Source of the DNA: Bdellovibrionaceae bacterium UBA2339
GTDB lineage: Bacteria > Bdellovibrionota > Bdellovibrionia > Bdellovibrionales > JAMPXM01
Assembly: GCA_002344785.1 (NCBI GenBank)
Contig: DDUL01000057.1
Location: 1-37,239 of the forward strand
DNA length: 37,239 nucleotides
Direction of reading: 5' to 3'
The notes below the pieces were generated by a model, which did not search any database, was not told the origin of the DNA, and worked only from the letters and a program-made list of their open reading frames with translations. Below, one piece after another: positions 22,939-32,328 of this stretch. The first letter of the stretch is position 1, and each line of letters begins with the position of its first letter. The position numbers and the translations under genes were made by a program.

Positions 22939-25900
22939 TCAGTAGCGCATCGGCACACGCCAGAACGAGTCGCCGCAAAAGAACACCAATGAAGCGGGTG
23001 ACTGCGCTTGAGCGGGGATCACGTTGCCCATAGCTTCGCAGCCCGAAGGTGCTGCAAGACGCAGCCGAGCCGGTCGCACCAAAGCTTCCAATGCGCCATT
23101 CGCGCTCCGTCGCGGCACCAAGACTTCAACGCTCGCGCCTGTGCCCAGTCCCGCCGGCAAGAACACCATGGGCGCCCGTGCGCCTGAAGAGCTCAATTCG
23201 CCGATTGCCGGGAAGAAAAGTCGCAAGAAGAAGAATCCCGGCAAGAAGCTGAAGCGTCGGAGCGAGGTGCTCACGACTTCGCCGCGAGCGAGGTCGTGAT
23301 ACTGAAGTTCGTAAATGGATTGCGCCGCCACGCTGGCTTGGCCTTGAGGAGTGGTGAAGCCCGCGACGATCGACGTGAGTGAGTCCATCTGTGACATCGG
23401 TGTGAGCACCTGATCGAAGCTCGGAATGCTCTGGCCTCGCGTGCCGTGCAAAGTGGAAACGCGAAGTGCTGAGCGGAACGAATCGGTATGGAACAGAGTT
23501 CCGACCACTCCACCCGCTGTGCTCAGGACAGGCGCGACCGCCGTCGGTCGAAGTTGCCGAAAGCCACCCAAATTCAGCGTCTGCAGTGAAGTGCTGACCG
23601 GCTTTCCCGATTGATCGGCGATGTCGCCATATTCGTAAATCGAATCCGTACCTGTGCCGGACAGCCAGACCACGCGCTGTGAGGCCTGCGAATCCCCCGG
23701 CAAAATCGCAACAGGGGTTTTGTCCTTGATGCTCAAACTTCGCAGTCCATCCTCGGCCCAGAAGTAGTAACGAAACTGAGGCATGTCGATGGGATTGGGA
23801 TCCCATGGGTCGAAGGCCGGCTTTTCCAGCTCCGGAGTTGTCCCGCGCGAAATCCAAACCGGCACAAGCTGATTTTTCACTCGCAACCATTGAAAGCGTT
23901 CGTTGATCACAGTGACGGTGTTGGTGAATTCGATTTCGGCCGCATGCTGTCCTTCCAAACGCATGCGCAAGGGCTCAAACTTCGCGTTGAAGAAGCGGAA
24001 CATGAAGCTGGGCTGTTTGCGCGGCGGGGTCGGCGTCACACGCCAAACCAACACATAGTCGCTTTGCCCATCCAGGTCCAAGTCCACACGCTGCAAACTC
24101 AGCAGTTCACCGCGAGTCGCCGCAACGGCCGCGCGAGCGACGAACTGATACTGCCCCTGGCGCTCCGAAATTAGGGCGAGCTGAATGTCTTGAGCCTGCG
24201 CCTGCACGGCGATGTAGTCTTGGCGGTGAGCTCCGTCGACGGCTTCAACCGAGCGTAAGGTCATGCCTTTGAGTCGCGTGATCTCAGTGGCTGGACCCGC
24301 GATCGGCCATCGTGTCACTTCCGCATCTCGGTTCACATCGGGAACCGACACCACTTCCAAGCCGACCCATCGAAGATCCGTATACGACTGACCTTGAGCA
24401 TCGCGCGCGACGATTTGCAATCGCAGCCGCAGTTCGCTTTCAAGTTCGGCTCGCGGATCGATCAATGCGAACTCCAGCTCACGTCGCTCACCGGATCGCC
24501 AATTCGCTTGTGCCGAATTGACTTGCAGCAATCGCGCATCCTGTGTGGGGCGACCGCGTGCGTGAAGTTCGGCGTCGATGTTCACCTGCGCCGAGTCCGA
24601 CCACATATTGGTGAGGGGCACGCGGAATCGAATTTCCCGAGCCACGCGATCCCAGCGCAGTTCGATCGCGCGCTTGGAGGCGGGAAGAATCAAAGGTCGA
24701 GGTGTTGCGCTCCATGCGCGAGCGACATCGACATTCCCCGCTTGCACGCGCAGAGAATCGTTACGGCGCACACGCGGATTGTCGAAGCTCGGTCTGGCTC
24801 CCGCGATCAAGCGCGCAAAAGCTTCCTGAGGCGCGATGCCCAAATTCATCAAGCGCGCCAGTGCCGCGGCGACATAGGGCGAGGCCATGCTCGTGCCGCT
24901 TTTCACTTCATAGCCCACACGCTCAGTGAACACTCTCGAAAGAACGCTGGACGGGTACAAGCTCAAGATGTTGAGGCCCGGAGCGGCCAGGTCCACGCCG
25001 GGTCCGTGATTGGAAAAGTGAGAAATCGCACCATCCGGATCATGCGAGGCCACGCAAATCACACCCTCATAGACGCAGGGGCGGATCAAAGCATCTGTCC
25101 CATCGTTGCCGGCCGCCGCAACCACCAACACGCCTCGCGCTTTGGCAAGATCCAGCATCTGCTGCATCAAGGGGGACTCGACATCGGCCGGCCAACCCAA
25201 CGACATGTTGACGATCTGTGCGTTTGAGCGAAGCGCATAGAGCAAGCCTCGCGCGATCAAGTCGCCCAAACCTTTCGGAGCTTGAATGGCACTCTCTTCT
25301 GGCGAGGGCAGACTTGCGGCGCCAACGACGGGAGACGACAAGCCATTCGTCGACATCGGTCGCACGGGACCGGCCGGACCTGCGGCGATCACTTTCACGG
25401 GCAAAATGCGAACTTGCTTCATCACACCACGGATGCCGTCGCCGTCGTCGATGCGAGCTGCGATCGCACCGCCGACATGTGTGCCGTGGCCATTGATGTC
25501 TTTGGGGTCAGCGTCGCCCCAGACCTTTGCGGTGGGCGGTGACTTCGCGGTCAGATTCCAGCCCGAGCAGTCCAGCGGGTAGCCATTGCCGTCGGTATCG
25601 CGTTGCGCATGTTGCGTGTCGCAACTTTGCCTTGCGCCCGCGTTCTGTCCAGCCTGTCGCAAACACTGCGTGTACTCCACAAGCGCGCGACATTCGCTCG
25701 GCGACTCCACCAAACGATCCGCCAACTCAGGATGGGCGTAGTCAACTCCGGTATCGAGCACGGCGATGCGAATGATGTTGCCCGTGTTTTCCGCTGGCAA
25801 GTTTTTGATTCCCAAATCTTCGCCCGCGCGTCCATGAACCGGCAGGCTCGTCAGATCATCCAGCGCGAGATTTTCCGTCACGCCCGGATTGTCGAGCGCC

Positions 25901-26292
25901 CACTGAAGTTTCTCGAACACACCTTGCCCGCTCGGGCGCGTCGCCGTTTGGCCCTCGAGCGTGCGAAACGGAACTTCGGCGGCTTCAATTTCCAAGTCCG
26001 TCGCCACGCGCTGAAGTCGCGCGCGAAGTTGGGCTGCGGTTTTGGCCGAGTCCACACGAAAACTCATCGCCTCCGCCAAAGCGCGCCGCCCTTGGCGTCG
26101 CAGCCACTCGCGCTCGCTCGGCGAAAACATCGGCGTCAGGCCTTTGACTTCGGGCGCGGCCCGCAGGACCTGAAGCGCCGAAGCGTCGCCTGAATTTTGG
26201 ATCGTCGCGATCATCGCGTAGTCCGACGCGTGCGCGCTTGATCCCATAGAACAGATTGCGATCAAAACCGTGAGAGCAAGTGTGTGACGCAT
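22939..26292 (-). CDS. Secreted subtilisin-family (S8) serine protease
   Basis: A large secreted protease of 1117 residues. Signal peptide about 1-22 (SMGSSAHA). A prodomain-like region covers about 23-165. The S8 catalytic domain (about 170-500) has Asp180 (IAVLDTGVDYAHPEL), His269 (NGHGTHVGGAIAAR), oxyanion Asn396 (AAAGNDG) and Ser468 (GTSMASPYVAAALA). Cys-containing insertions lie between Asp and His (CRALVEYTQC, QSCDTQ, LDCSGW). The last 600 residues form a beta-rich region with no recognised domain and a hydrophobic stretch near 1040 (FLPGFFFLRLFF). It starts one base after the stop of the upstream giant gene (TAA-G-ATG), so the two are one unit. Likely exported to degrade proteins; target unknown. 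Confidence 0.92.
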   Translation of the reverse strand: MRHTLALTVLIAICSMGSSAHASDYAMIATIQNSGDASALQVLRAAPEVKGLTPMFSPSEREWLRRQGRRALAEAMSFRVDSAKTAAQLRARLQRVATDLEIEAAEVPFRTLEGQTATRPSGQGVFEKLQWALDNPGVTENLALDDLTSLPVHGRAGEDLGIKNLPAENTGNIIRIAVLDTGVDYAHPELADRLVESPSECRALVEYTQCLRQAGQNAGARQSCDTQHAQRDTDGNGYPLDCSGWNLTAKSPPTAKVWGDADPKDINGHGTHVGGAIAARIDDGDGIRGVMKQVRILPVKVIAAGPAGPVRPMSTNGLSSPVVGAASLPSPEESAIQAPKGLGDLIARGLLYALRSNAQIVNMSLGWPADVESPLMQQMLDLAKARGVLVVAAAGNDGTDALIRPCVYEGVICVASHDPDGAISHFSNHGPGVDLAAPGLNILSLYPSSVLSRVFTERVGYEVKSGTSMASPYVAAALARLMNLGIAPQEAFARLIAGARPSFDNPRVRRNDSLRVQAGNVDVARAWSATPRPLILPASKRAIELRWDRVAREIRFRVPLTNMWSDSAQVNIDAELHARGRPTQDARLLQVNSAQANWRSGERRELEFALIDPRAELESELRLRLQIVARDAQGQSYTDLRWVGLEVVSVPDVNRDAEVTRWPIAGPATEITRLKGMTLRSVEAVDGAHRQDYIAVQAQAQDIQLALISERQGQYQFVARAAVAATRGELLSLQRVDLDLDGQSDYVLVWRVTPTPPRKQPSFMFRFFNAKFEPLRMRLEGQHAAEIEFTNTVTVINERFQWLRVKNQLVPVWISRGTTPELEKPAFDPWDPNPIDMPQFRYYFWAEDGLRSLSIKDKTPVAILPGDSQASQRVVWLSGTGTDSIYEYGDIADQSGKPVSTSLQTLNLGGFRQLRPTAVAPVLSTAGGVVGTLFHTDSFRSALRVSTLHGTRGQSIPSFDQVLTPMSQMDSLTSIVAGFTTPQGQASVAAQSIYELQYHDLARGEVVSTSLRRFSFLPGFFFLRLFFPAIGELSSSGARAPMVFLPAGLGTGASVEVLVPRRSANGALEALVRPARLRLAAPSGCEAMGNVIPAQAQSPASLVFFCGDSFWRVPMRY

Positions 26293-26293
26293 C

Positions 26294-29200
26294 TTAGAAG
26301 CCCTCGCTCAAGTAGCTCGCGTTCATCTCCGAAGCCATGATTTGGTAATCGGTAGTGAAGTCGCGGAATACGCCGGCGCGTCCGGCCGTATTGAAGGTAC
26401 CGATCGTCGACGATGTGTAGTCCGCGGTGTCGCCATTTTCATCGCGCGTGCGGAAGCCCGACACCTTCACCTGGTAGTAGAGATTCTCTTTGCCGATGTA
26501 TTGGATCAATCGCCCCAAATCCACGTTGCGAATGAGCAACGTCATCACCTTAGTCGCCCACTTGACCTGTTCTTCGCGATTGGTCGGATACTCACGCCGC
26601 AGGCCCAGCATCTCTTGTTGCCAAGGCAAAATGCAGTCATAAGGCTGGCCACGAATGTAGGTCGAAGTGTGGACGGGCCCGCCCCCTTCGCCGCCTTGTG
26701 GACGTTGCATTTCTTCGCAGGCTTGGCGGAATCGCTGTTGTCCCATCATCGGGATCAGAATGCGATTCATCACCTCAGGATCTTTGCCGCTGAAGCCGTT
26801 CCAGCCGCCGAGTCTTTGAAACCATGAGCCCCGACGACCGTCGCGCACCAACAATCGATCGCGCAAGCGCTCCATGCCTTTTTCATAGACGATGAGCGTG
26901 CTCTGCACTTCATAAAGCTGCAGTCGGCGCATATCGTTGAAGTTGTTGCGATCCATCAGCGGCAAGCCAAGTCCTAAGCTGCGAATGCGCTGATCCATGC
27001 CGTCGAGCGTGCGGAACAAGTCGCGCTTGGAGAGATCCCAGCCCGCCCAATGCTCGGTGATCGTCGTGACGGGCGGTGAGGGCCGCGAACGCGTCACTTC
27101 AGCTTCGGTGGTGATCATCGACCATCGCGCTGTTCCCATGAAGGTGTCGCGGGGATTGGATCCGCCGGCCGCCGTCACCAGGCCAGGTCGCCAGAAGGTT
27201 GAATTCTGAACGAGTCCATCAAGCACGTCGCCCAAGAATGCGTGATAGTTTCGTCCTGTGCGCTGCATGATGCGATGGCTGAACAAGGTTCGCTCATGTT
27301 GCGCGGGATTGAAGTCTCGCGCGGGATCGCGTGGTGGTCGAATGCGCACGCGATGCCACTCTTCAATGTTGGTCCATCGCCACCACAGGAATTTGCCATT
27401 GATGATCTCGCTGTGCGTGCGGTGATCGAGGTGGTAGGGGTGAAAGTGATTCTCGAGCGTTTCCGAATTGTTGGTCGTGAGAATGCCTCTCATCGCCAAA
27501 ATGGTGTTGCGAAGTTTTACTTCTTCCGTCGGCTTTTCTTCGAGGTGGTAGGCGCGAGTCTGCGCCTGGCCCCATTTCTGTTCATAAGACAGGCGGAAGA
27601 TATTCATCCAAAGATTGAAGTCGAACGACACGCCCGCCAACTGGCTCTGAATGTTCTGTAGATAGATTTTAATCAGTCCGTTTTCTCGCGTGAAGGTGGT
27701 CCGTCGCAGCACCACGCTGTTGGCGTGAGCGCCGATTACGAAGTTGTTGGAGAAGGCCACGGGGTCCAGACCGAGCAAAGCTGTCAGTGGAATCGTCAAA
27801 GACGCATTGGCTCCCAGCGATAGCGAGTCAGTGATGGTGAAGCTTTCGTTCTCTTTGAGCTCATCCAAAAACTTGGTGAGGTTCTCCTGCATGGCCTTGG
27901 CGCGATCTTCTGGAGTCGCTGCACCTGAAACCTCGAGCATGCCTCCCAAATTGCGCATGAAGCCCGGCACCCAAAGATCCTGCCAAGACTTTTTGTCTCC
28001 CGCTTGGATCGAGGGCACAGGTCTCACGTGCACATAGCTGCGCACCACGGAGAGATTGGCGCCCAAGCCCGGAATCACATTCGGTAGACCATCAACACCT
28101 AAGAAGTAACCGATGCGGCCGCCGGCAGAAACTTGGTCGACGAGCGAGACGCGGAAGTCGCTGGATTGCGAGCCGTAGTAAGATCCCGTGACGATGGATC
28201 GCGAAGCATTGATGTTCAAGCCGCCGACCGGACCGCCCCAAGTCGAAAGCGGTTGTACATAGGGGCGGAAAGGGTTTTGTCGAATATGATTGATGAATTG
28301 CTCGCGCAGCTGTTCGTTGCGATCGCGAAGGAGCGCGTCCATGGTGAAGACTTGCAGCTGCTCGTTGATCATCGATGTGAGCTGCCGAATGCCCGAGGTC
28401 ATCGACTCAATCTTCAAGTAGCGAACCACATCGTCGGTGGTGAGCGGCGATTGCGGATCACCATGCGTGAAGCGAAGCGCGTAGCCTTCATAGCGTTCGC
28501 GCGTCACTTTGCCTTGTTGAACTGATCCTACGGTGATCTGCGTGTTGTAGTTCAGACTTTGCTCAGCCTGCGGCAAGCGCGAACGCACGTCCGCTAAACC
28601 CACCAGCGAGTTTCGTCGAGCGACAGTTTTTTCAAGAATGATGGCTGCGATGTCGGAGGGGTATTGCCCGGCGGCGACGATCTCCTGCCAGTCGCGACGC
28701 GAGAGTCGGGCGACGCGTTCGGTGATCCAGCGCACATCATCGATGGTGGTTTCGCCAAAGGCCTCGGCATACTTGTGTGTGAGGACCAAGTTTTCGCTGA
28801 CGATTTTGCCAGCTTCCCACGAGAACATGTTCACGCTCTCGGGAACATCGACCAACACAAACGGCACCAGGAGCGCACGCAATACGCGGCGACCTTTGAC
28901 GTGTGTGGCGTTCAAATTTCCCATCGCGAATGCTGTCGGCACAGTGATCTGCGCCGGCTCCAGCATCGCGTCTTGCACCAAGACCTCGTTGCTCGCCTCA
29001 TTGTCTTGCAGCACCCAACGCTTGTGATCGACCAATCCGCCTTGCACGGAGAGTTCCGAGATGAACTGCTGTCGAGCCGCCTTGTCGGCGAACTTGATGC
29101 GCATCTGCCGATACCACTGCGGCGATTGCATCGGATATCCGAGCTTGCGAAGCAGAGCCGCGCGCATCATGGCCTGATGCACGTTCAAACCCATCACCAA

Positions 29201-29713
29201 TCGATATTGTCGGCGCTGACCGTCAGCTCCCGTCGCGAGCACTTGACCGCGAAACCAGCCTTCGGGATTGAGCGGCACAAGACTCTGCCACTCAATCACT
29301 TGGCCTTCAGCCGGATACTTCCATGTCGTCGCATCGCTGGCGCTCAGCTTTTGTTCCGACCACACGTCACTGGGAGCGGGCTGCAAGCGCGAGAGGTCAG
29401 TGCCTCGCGCGCGCAGATCCGCCGCCTGATCGGGATCCAAGGCTTGGCCCTGATGCAAAAGATCGGAAGCGGGAATTCCATTTTGCGCGAGGCCAACGGC
29501 CTTTGTCGGAATAGCTGTCGAGTCCGCGTGCGCCGGTGTCGGTCGGCCACCCATCGCGGAGATCAGAGCCAAGGAGATGAGGAAGAGGTTTCGCTTCGCC
29601 AACCAGGAAGAACTTCGACTAGCCGTCGGTATCTGGGCAGATTTCCGGTCCACAGAAGTGGCGGTCATTGGAGCAATCGATGAACAATGTGGCATCGAAC
29701 GAACTGGCAACAT
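26294..29713 (-). CDS. Giant secreted protein of unknown function
   Basis: Not recognised. 1139 residues from ATG at 29713 (GAGGGAG 6 nt upstream). A long N-region (about 45 residues) precedes a hydrophobic signal (RNLFLISLALISAMGGRPTPAHA), so it is exported. The mature protein has few Cys and many Tyr, Arg and Gln residues, with alternating hydrophobic segments in the middle (GGRIGYFLGVDGLPNVIPG, LSLGANASLTIPLTALLGL, FNLWMNIFRLSYEQKWG) that look like beta structure. The C-terminus is YLSEGF, ending in Phe as outer-membrane beta proteins often do. No catalytic motif seen. It is the first gene of a two-gene unit with the S8 protease, separated by a single base, so it may be the protease's partner or substrate. 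Confidence 0.8.
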   Translation of the reverse strand: MLPVRSMPHCSSIAPMTATSVDRKSAQIPTASRSSSWLAKRNLFLISLALISAMGGRPTPAHADSTAIPTKAVGLAQNGIPASDLLHQGQALDPDQAADLRARGTDLSRLQPAPSDVWSEQKLSASDATTWKYPAEGQVIEWQSLVPLNPEGWFRGQVLATGADGQRRQYRLVMGLNVHQAMMRAALLRKLGYPMQSPQWYRQMRIKFADKAARQQFISELSVQGGLVDHKRWVLQDNEASNEVLVQDAMLEPAQITVPTAFAMGNLNATHVKGRRVLRALLVPFVLVDVPESVNMFSWEAGKIVSENLVLTHKYAEAFGETTIDDVRWITERVARLSRRDWQEIVAAGQYPSDIAAIILEKTVARRNSLVGLADVRSRLPQAEQSLNYNTQITVGSVQQGKVTRERYEGYALRFTHGDPQSPLTTDDVVRYLKIESMTSGIRQLTSMINEQLQVFTMDALLRDRNEQLREQFINHIRQNPFRPYVQPLSTWGGPVGGLNINASRSIVTGSYYGSQSSDFRVSLVDQVSAGGRIGYFLGVDGLPNVIPGLGANLSVVRSYVHVRPVPSIQAGDKKSWQDLWVPGFMRNLGGMLEVSGAATPEDRAKAMQENLTKFLDELKENESFTITDSLSLGANASLTIPLTALLGLDPVAFSNNFVIGAHANSVVLRRTTFTRENGLIKIYLQNIQSQLAGVSFDFNLWMNIFRLSYEQKWGQAQTRAYHLEEKPTEEVKLRNTILAMRGILTTNNSETLENHFHPYHLDHRTHSEIINGKFLWWRWTNIEEWHRVRIRPPRDPARDFNPAQHERTLFSHRIMQRTGRNYHAFLGDVLDGLVQNSTFWRPGLVTAAGGSNPRDTFMGTARWSMITTEAEVTRSRPSPPVTTITEHWAGWDLSKRDLFRTLDGMDQRIRSLGLGLPLMDRNNFNDMRRLQLYEVQSTLIVYEKGMERLRDRLLVRDGRRGSWFQRLGGWNGFSGKDPEVMNRILIPMMGQQRFRQACEEMQRPQGGEGGGPVHTSTYIRGQPYDCILPWQQEMLGLRREYPTNREEQVKWATKVMTLLIRNVDLGRLIQYIGKENLYYQVKVSGFRTRDENGDTADYTSSTIGTFNTAGRAGVFRDFTTDYQIMASEMNASYLSEGF

Positions 29714-29719
29714 GCGTTT

Positions 29720-29726
29720 CTCCCTC
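29720..29726 (-). promoter_or_regulatory. Shine-Dalgarno of giant secreted gene
   Basis: GAGGGAG 6 nt before ATG at 29713. It favours this start over TTG at 29764, which would add 17 residues with no ribosome site. Confidence 0.6.
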
Positions 29727-29919
29727 GACCTTCGCTGCGCCGCGTTTTCCCATGAATGACGCAATTCGGCAACTGCCTATGTATTCCCTCTATGATCGGA
29801 TCCAGGGCCTGCAATCCAGGCCTCAACCGCACCGAAATGCCGCGGATAACTAGCTGAAAATTCAGTGAAAAAATGAAACTGAAAGTTAACTAATTGTGCG
29901 AGGCGGCATGCGTAGGGCC

Positions 29920-29946
29920 AAAAAAACCCCGGCTCAACAGCCGGGG
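29920..29946 (-). terminator. Strong intrinsic terminator
   Basis: Read on the minus strand, CCCCGGCT-GTTG-AGCCGGGG (8-bp perfect stem, 4-nt loop) is followed by TTTTTTT. It ends the transcript of the lipoprotein gene at 30075-30836, about 130 bp after its stop, and separates it from the protease unit. Confidence 0.92.
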
Positions 29947-30044
29947 TCATCAAGATTCTTCGAGGCGTCGGCCTCAGGTGTTGGTTAGGAGGCCTCCGGA
30001 GTGTCGATTCGTGCCGAAGCACCTTCGACGAGGCTCACTCAATC

Positions 30045-30080
30045 GACGAACCAGAAGACGAACCAGAGGACGAATCAGAA
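30045..30080 (-). repeat. 12-bp tandem repeat across a stop codon
   Basis: Three copies of a 12-bp unit (plus strand GACGAACCAGAA, GACGAACCAGAG, GACGAATCAGAA). The last copy contains the minus-strand TGA stop (30077-30075) of the lipoprotein gene; in the other copies the same position reads TGG. The repeat is therefore partly coding and partly 3' to the gene. Confidence 0.65.
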
Positions 30081-30836
30081 GAGGACGTCAGCTTGCTGAC
30101 CGTACCAAGTCTTGAGGATCTCTTTCATCGTCTCAGGCGTCGTCGACCAGTTGGTCGCGGCCTGATCGACCAAAGCTTCCATTTCGCCGCGCTCGCCTTT
30201 CATCGCTTCAGCCAACGCGCCCTTCACTTTGTTGAAGTCCACGCCGTACAGACGCTGAGTGAAGTCGGCGATGTCGCGCTCTGTTCGCGCGCGATCTTTA
30301 CCAATCGTCGCCCAGTCATTCAGCGCTCGCGCGACTTTCATGCCCGTCGCAGCGTCGAGCTGATACTTGGCCGCGAAAAATTCGCCAGCTGTCTTCACCG
30401 CGTTCTGTTCGAGTTCAGCCACATCAGCCGCGAAGTCGCGACCTTGACCGTCGGTCTCGTTCAAAGCATCGCCGAAGTCGTCATAGATGATGCCGTTCGG
30501 AGATTGCCAAGCCCAGCCGATGTAAGTGGACGGGAAGCCGTAGCTATCAAGATAGTGCCAGCTGTCGAACTCAAGATAATAAGTGCCGCGGAAGTAAGGA
30601 TCTTCGATATCGATGATCTTCATGCCGTTGGCATAGAAGTTACAGCCAGGGCTCGGTGAATATCCGCAGCGTCGGCCGTACACGTCATACCATGCGCCAT
30701 AGCCCGGATCGACAACCGGTCCGCCGCCGCCACCACCACCGCCGCCTCCGCAGGCTGTCATGAGGCTCAAAGTGCCCATCGTGGCGATCGCCGCCAATCC
30801 CAGTTTCAGTGTCTTTCCCCAATCCGCTGCTTTCAT
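30075..30836 (-). CDS. Lipoprotein with poly-glycine linker, unknown function
   Basis: Not recognised. 253 residues. A lipoprotein signal ends SLMTAC (Cys29), a good lipobox, followed by ten glycines, a flexible tether. Residues 40-110 are Tyr/Gly/Trp-rich with two Cys (RRCGYSPSPGCNFY), a small folded module. Residues 130-250 are helical and charged (DFAADVAELEQNAVKTAGEF onward). Ribosome site AGGGGAC lies 4 nt before ATG. The residues after Cys29 (Gly-Gly) do not match the inner-membrane Asp+2 retention signal, so an outer-membrane location is favoured (inference). Its stop codon lies inside a tandem repeat, and a strong terminator follows. Monocistronic. Confidence 0.8.
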   Translation of the reverse strand: MKAADWGKTLKLGLAAIATMGTLSLMTACGGGGGGGGGGPVVDPGYGAWYDVYGRRCGYSPSPGCNFYANGMKIIDIEDPYFRGTYYLEFDSWHYLDSYGFPSTYIGWAWQSPNGIIYDDFGDALNETDGQGRDFAADVAELEQNAVKTAGEFFAAKYQLDAATGMKVARALNDWATIGKDRARTERDIADFTQRLYGVDFNKVKGALAEAMKGERGEMEALVDQAATNWSTTPETMKEILKTWYGQQADVLF

Positions 30837-31110
30837 TTCTGTCCCCTTTCGCGGTCATGTGAACCGGTGGTGTGAGTGAGTCGTTGTTGTCGCGACGGCG
30901 GGTGGGTGCGAAATGAACCTTCCTCGACGAGAACGCGACATGTTTGCGTCACAACTTGTGCGTAAAGCAACGCACGGACCAACTCAATCGAGGCCACTTC
31001 GCCACCACTTTTGTACCAAATTGACACAGCAGCAAATGCGCGGGCCTGAAAGCTTTTCGGCTCGTTCAACTCAAGCTGAGACACGACATCTGCCGATAGG
31101 GAAGAGGGCG

Positions 31111-32328
31111 ATGCGAAGTAAATCTCGTTGGCCACTCGGCTTTTCATTCATTGTCGCGATCTTGTGGAGCCCCGCTCTCGGCTGGGCTCGTGTGCCACCG
31201 GCAGATCGAGCTTTGCCGAACCCTCCTCCGGCCGTCGTGGGTTCGGCCCCCGTGTGTTTGGTCGGCTCCGAGAATGAAACTGTTTTGCGTGATCGCATCA
31301 TCGGTCGGGGACACACGGCCGAGGCCTCGGAATTCCTCGCTCACTTTCAGCGTTCCAACTATCAGCGACAGGTGCCGACGCAAGTCGCAGCGGTGAACTC
31401 GCCAGAAAATTGCGAACTGGATTTTCGCTACTCGCCGAGTGTACCGCCGCAAGTGGTGCGCACGGTGATGAACACCGCCAGTGCCCTTGCACCACAGCGC
31501 TTCGTGCGCAGCCAATGCATTCAGCGCGCGATGATGCGACTGCCGAACGTCGCGGGCGTCGACTACTATGATTGTGAAACCGACTCGTCGATGCCTCGCG
31601 AGATTCGCCGCCTGCCCTGTGTGACGCCGGAGATGGTTGCTTACACGCACTTTACCGTGAACGAAGCGATCAATTGTCTTTCGCAACCTGGTTCACCCAT
31701 CGATGCGCAGCTCTTGTTTCGCAAAATCAATAACGAAAGCGCCTTCGCGGGATTCATCCGCAATCAGAACGGCACTGGCATCGGGCAGCTGGTGAGTTTT
31801 GGAGCCAGGGAAATGGGACCTGGCGGCCGAGGCCACGGCTTCCTCATGGAGCGCATGCAGCGCCGAGGTCGCGCATGCGAAAGATTCGCCTCGGTGGCCT
31901 CTCGCGAGTTGGCGCTGACTGCGGCCAATTCGCAGGGCGAGAGATCTGTGCGCACTTGCCAGCTGGTCGGCATGGGCAACGGCATGGCTCGCAACATGCT
32001 CTATTCCATTGGCCTCTTCCTCTACTATCGCGAAGCCATGCCCCACAATGCCGAACGTTTGTTGCACCAGGCGGGGTTGGGCGATCATCCCGATTTTTTG
32101 CGTATGCGCGATTTGCTGACGATGGTGGCCTACAGTCGCGAAGGTCCGCAGGGAATGCGCTTGGTGATGCGCCAACTGCGCGGTCGCTTGAATTCGCGAA
32201 TGTCCTACACTGCGTTTCAAGCTTTGCTCGAAGGGCAAGTGCCTTACTTGGCCGAAACGCAGCGCCGCTTTGAAGACGTCTTTGGGCAAGAAGAAGTGGA
32301 CTGTACGGAATCGGCGAGGAGACTGTGA
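31111..32328 (+). CDS. Secreted lysozyme/transglycosylase-like protein
   Basis: About 405 residues with a Sec signal peptide (about 1-26, SPALGWA). No domain is certain, but residues 201-235 read LLFRKINNESAFAGFIRNQN then GTGIGQL, close to the Slt-type pattern in which the catalytic Glu (here Glu209) in an ESxF context is followed by a GxGQL segment. A lytic transglycosylase or lysozyme-like fold is therefore a reasonable guess. The region before it has several Cys (APVCLVG, ENCELD, SQCIQRA, YYDCE, LPCVTP), suggesting disulfides. The start at 31111 is supported by AGGGA 8 nt upstream and by the signal peptide; a frame open from 30913 adds 66 residues unlike protein. It ends in TGATG with the next gene. 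Confidence 0.72.
   Translation: MRSKSRWPLGFSFIVAILWSPALGWARVPPADRALPNPPPAVVGSAPVCLVGSENETVLRDRIIGRGHTAEASEFLAHFQRSNYQRQVPTQVAAVNSPENCELDFRYSPSVPPQVVRTVMNTASALAPQRFVRSQCIQRAMMRLPNVAGVDYYDCETDSSMPREIRRLPCVTPEMVAYTHFTVNEAINCLSQPGSPIDAQLLFRKINNESAFAGFIRNQNGTGIGQLVSFGAREMGPGGRGHGFLMERMQRRGRACERFASVASRELALTAANSQGERSVRTCQLVGMGNGMARNMLYSIGLFLYYREAMPHNAERLLHQAGLGDHPDFLRMRDLLTMVAYSREGPQGMRLVMRQLRGRLNSRMSYTAFQALLEGQVPYLAETQRRFEDVFGQEEVDCTESARRL

Larger units (their letters stand above)
29714..30074. other. 361-bp intergenic region with terminator and repeat
   Basis: Between the stop of the 30075 lipoprotein gene and the start of the giant secreted gene, both minus strand. It holds a strong terminator (29920-29946) and a tandem repeat (30045-30080, overlapping the upstream stop). 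The promoter for the giant gene should lie between about 29730 and 29910, but no clear -35/-10 pair was picked out. Confidence 0.6.

Noticed and set aside
24394..25227. 277-residue plus-strand frame inside the protease gene
   Set aside because: Antisense to the S8 catalytic domain; no family motif; GC-rich DNA gives many such frames.
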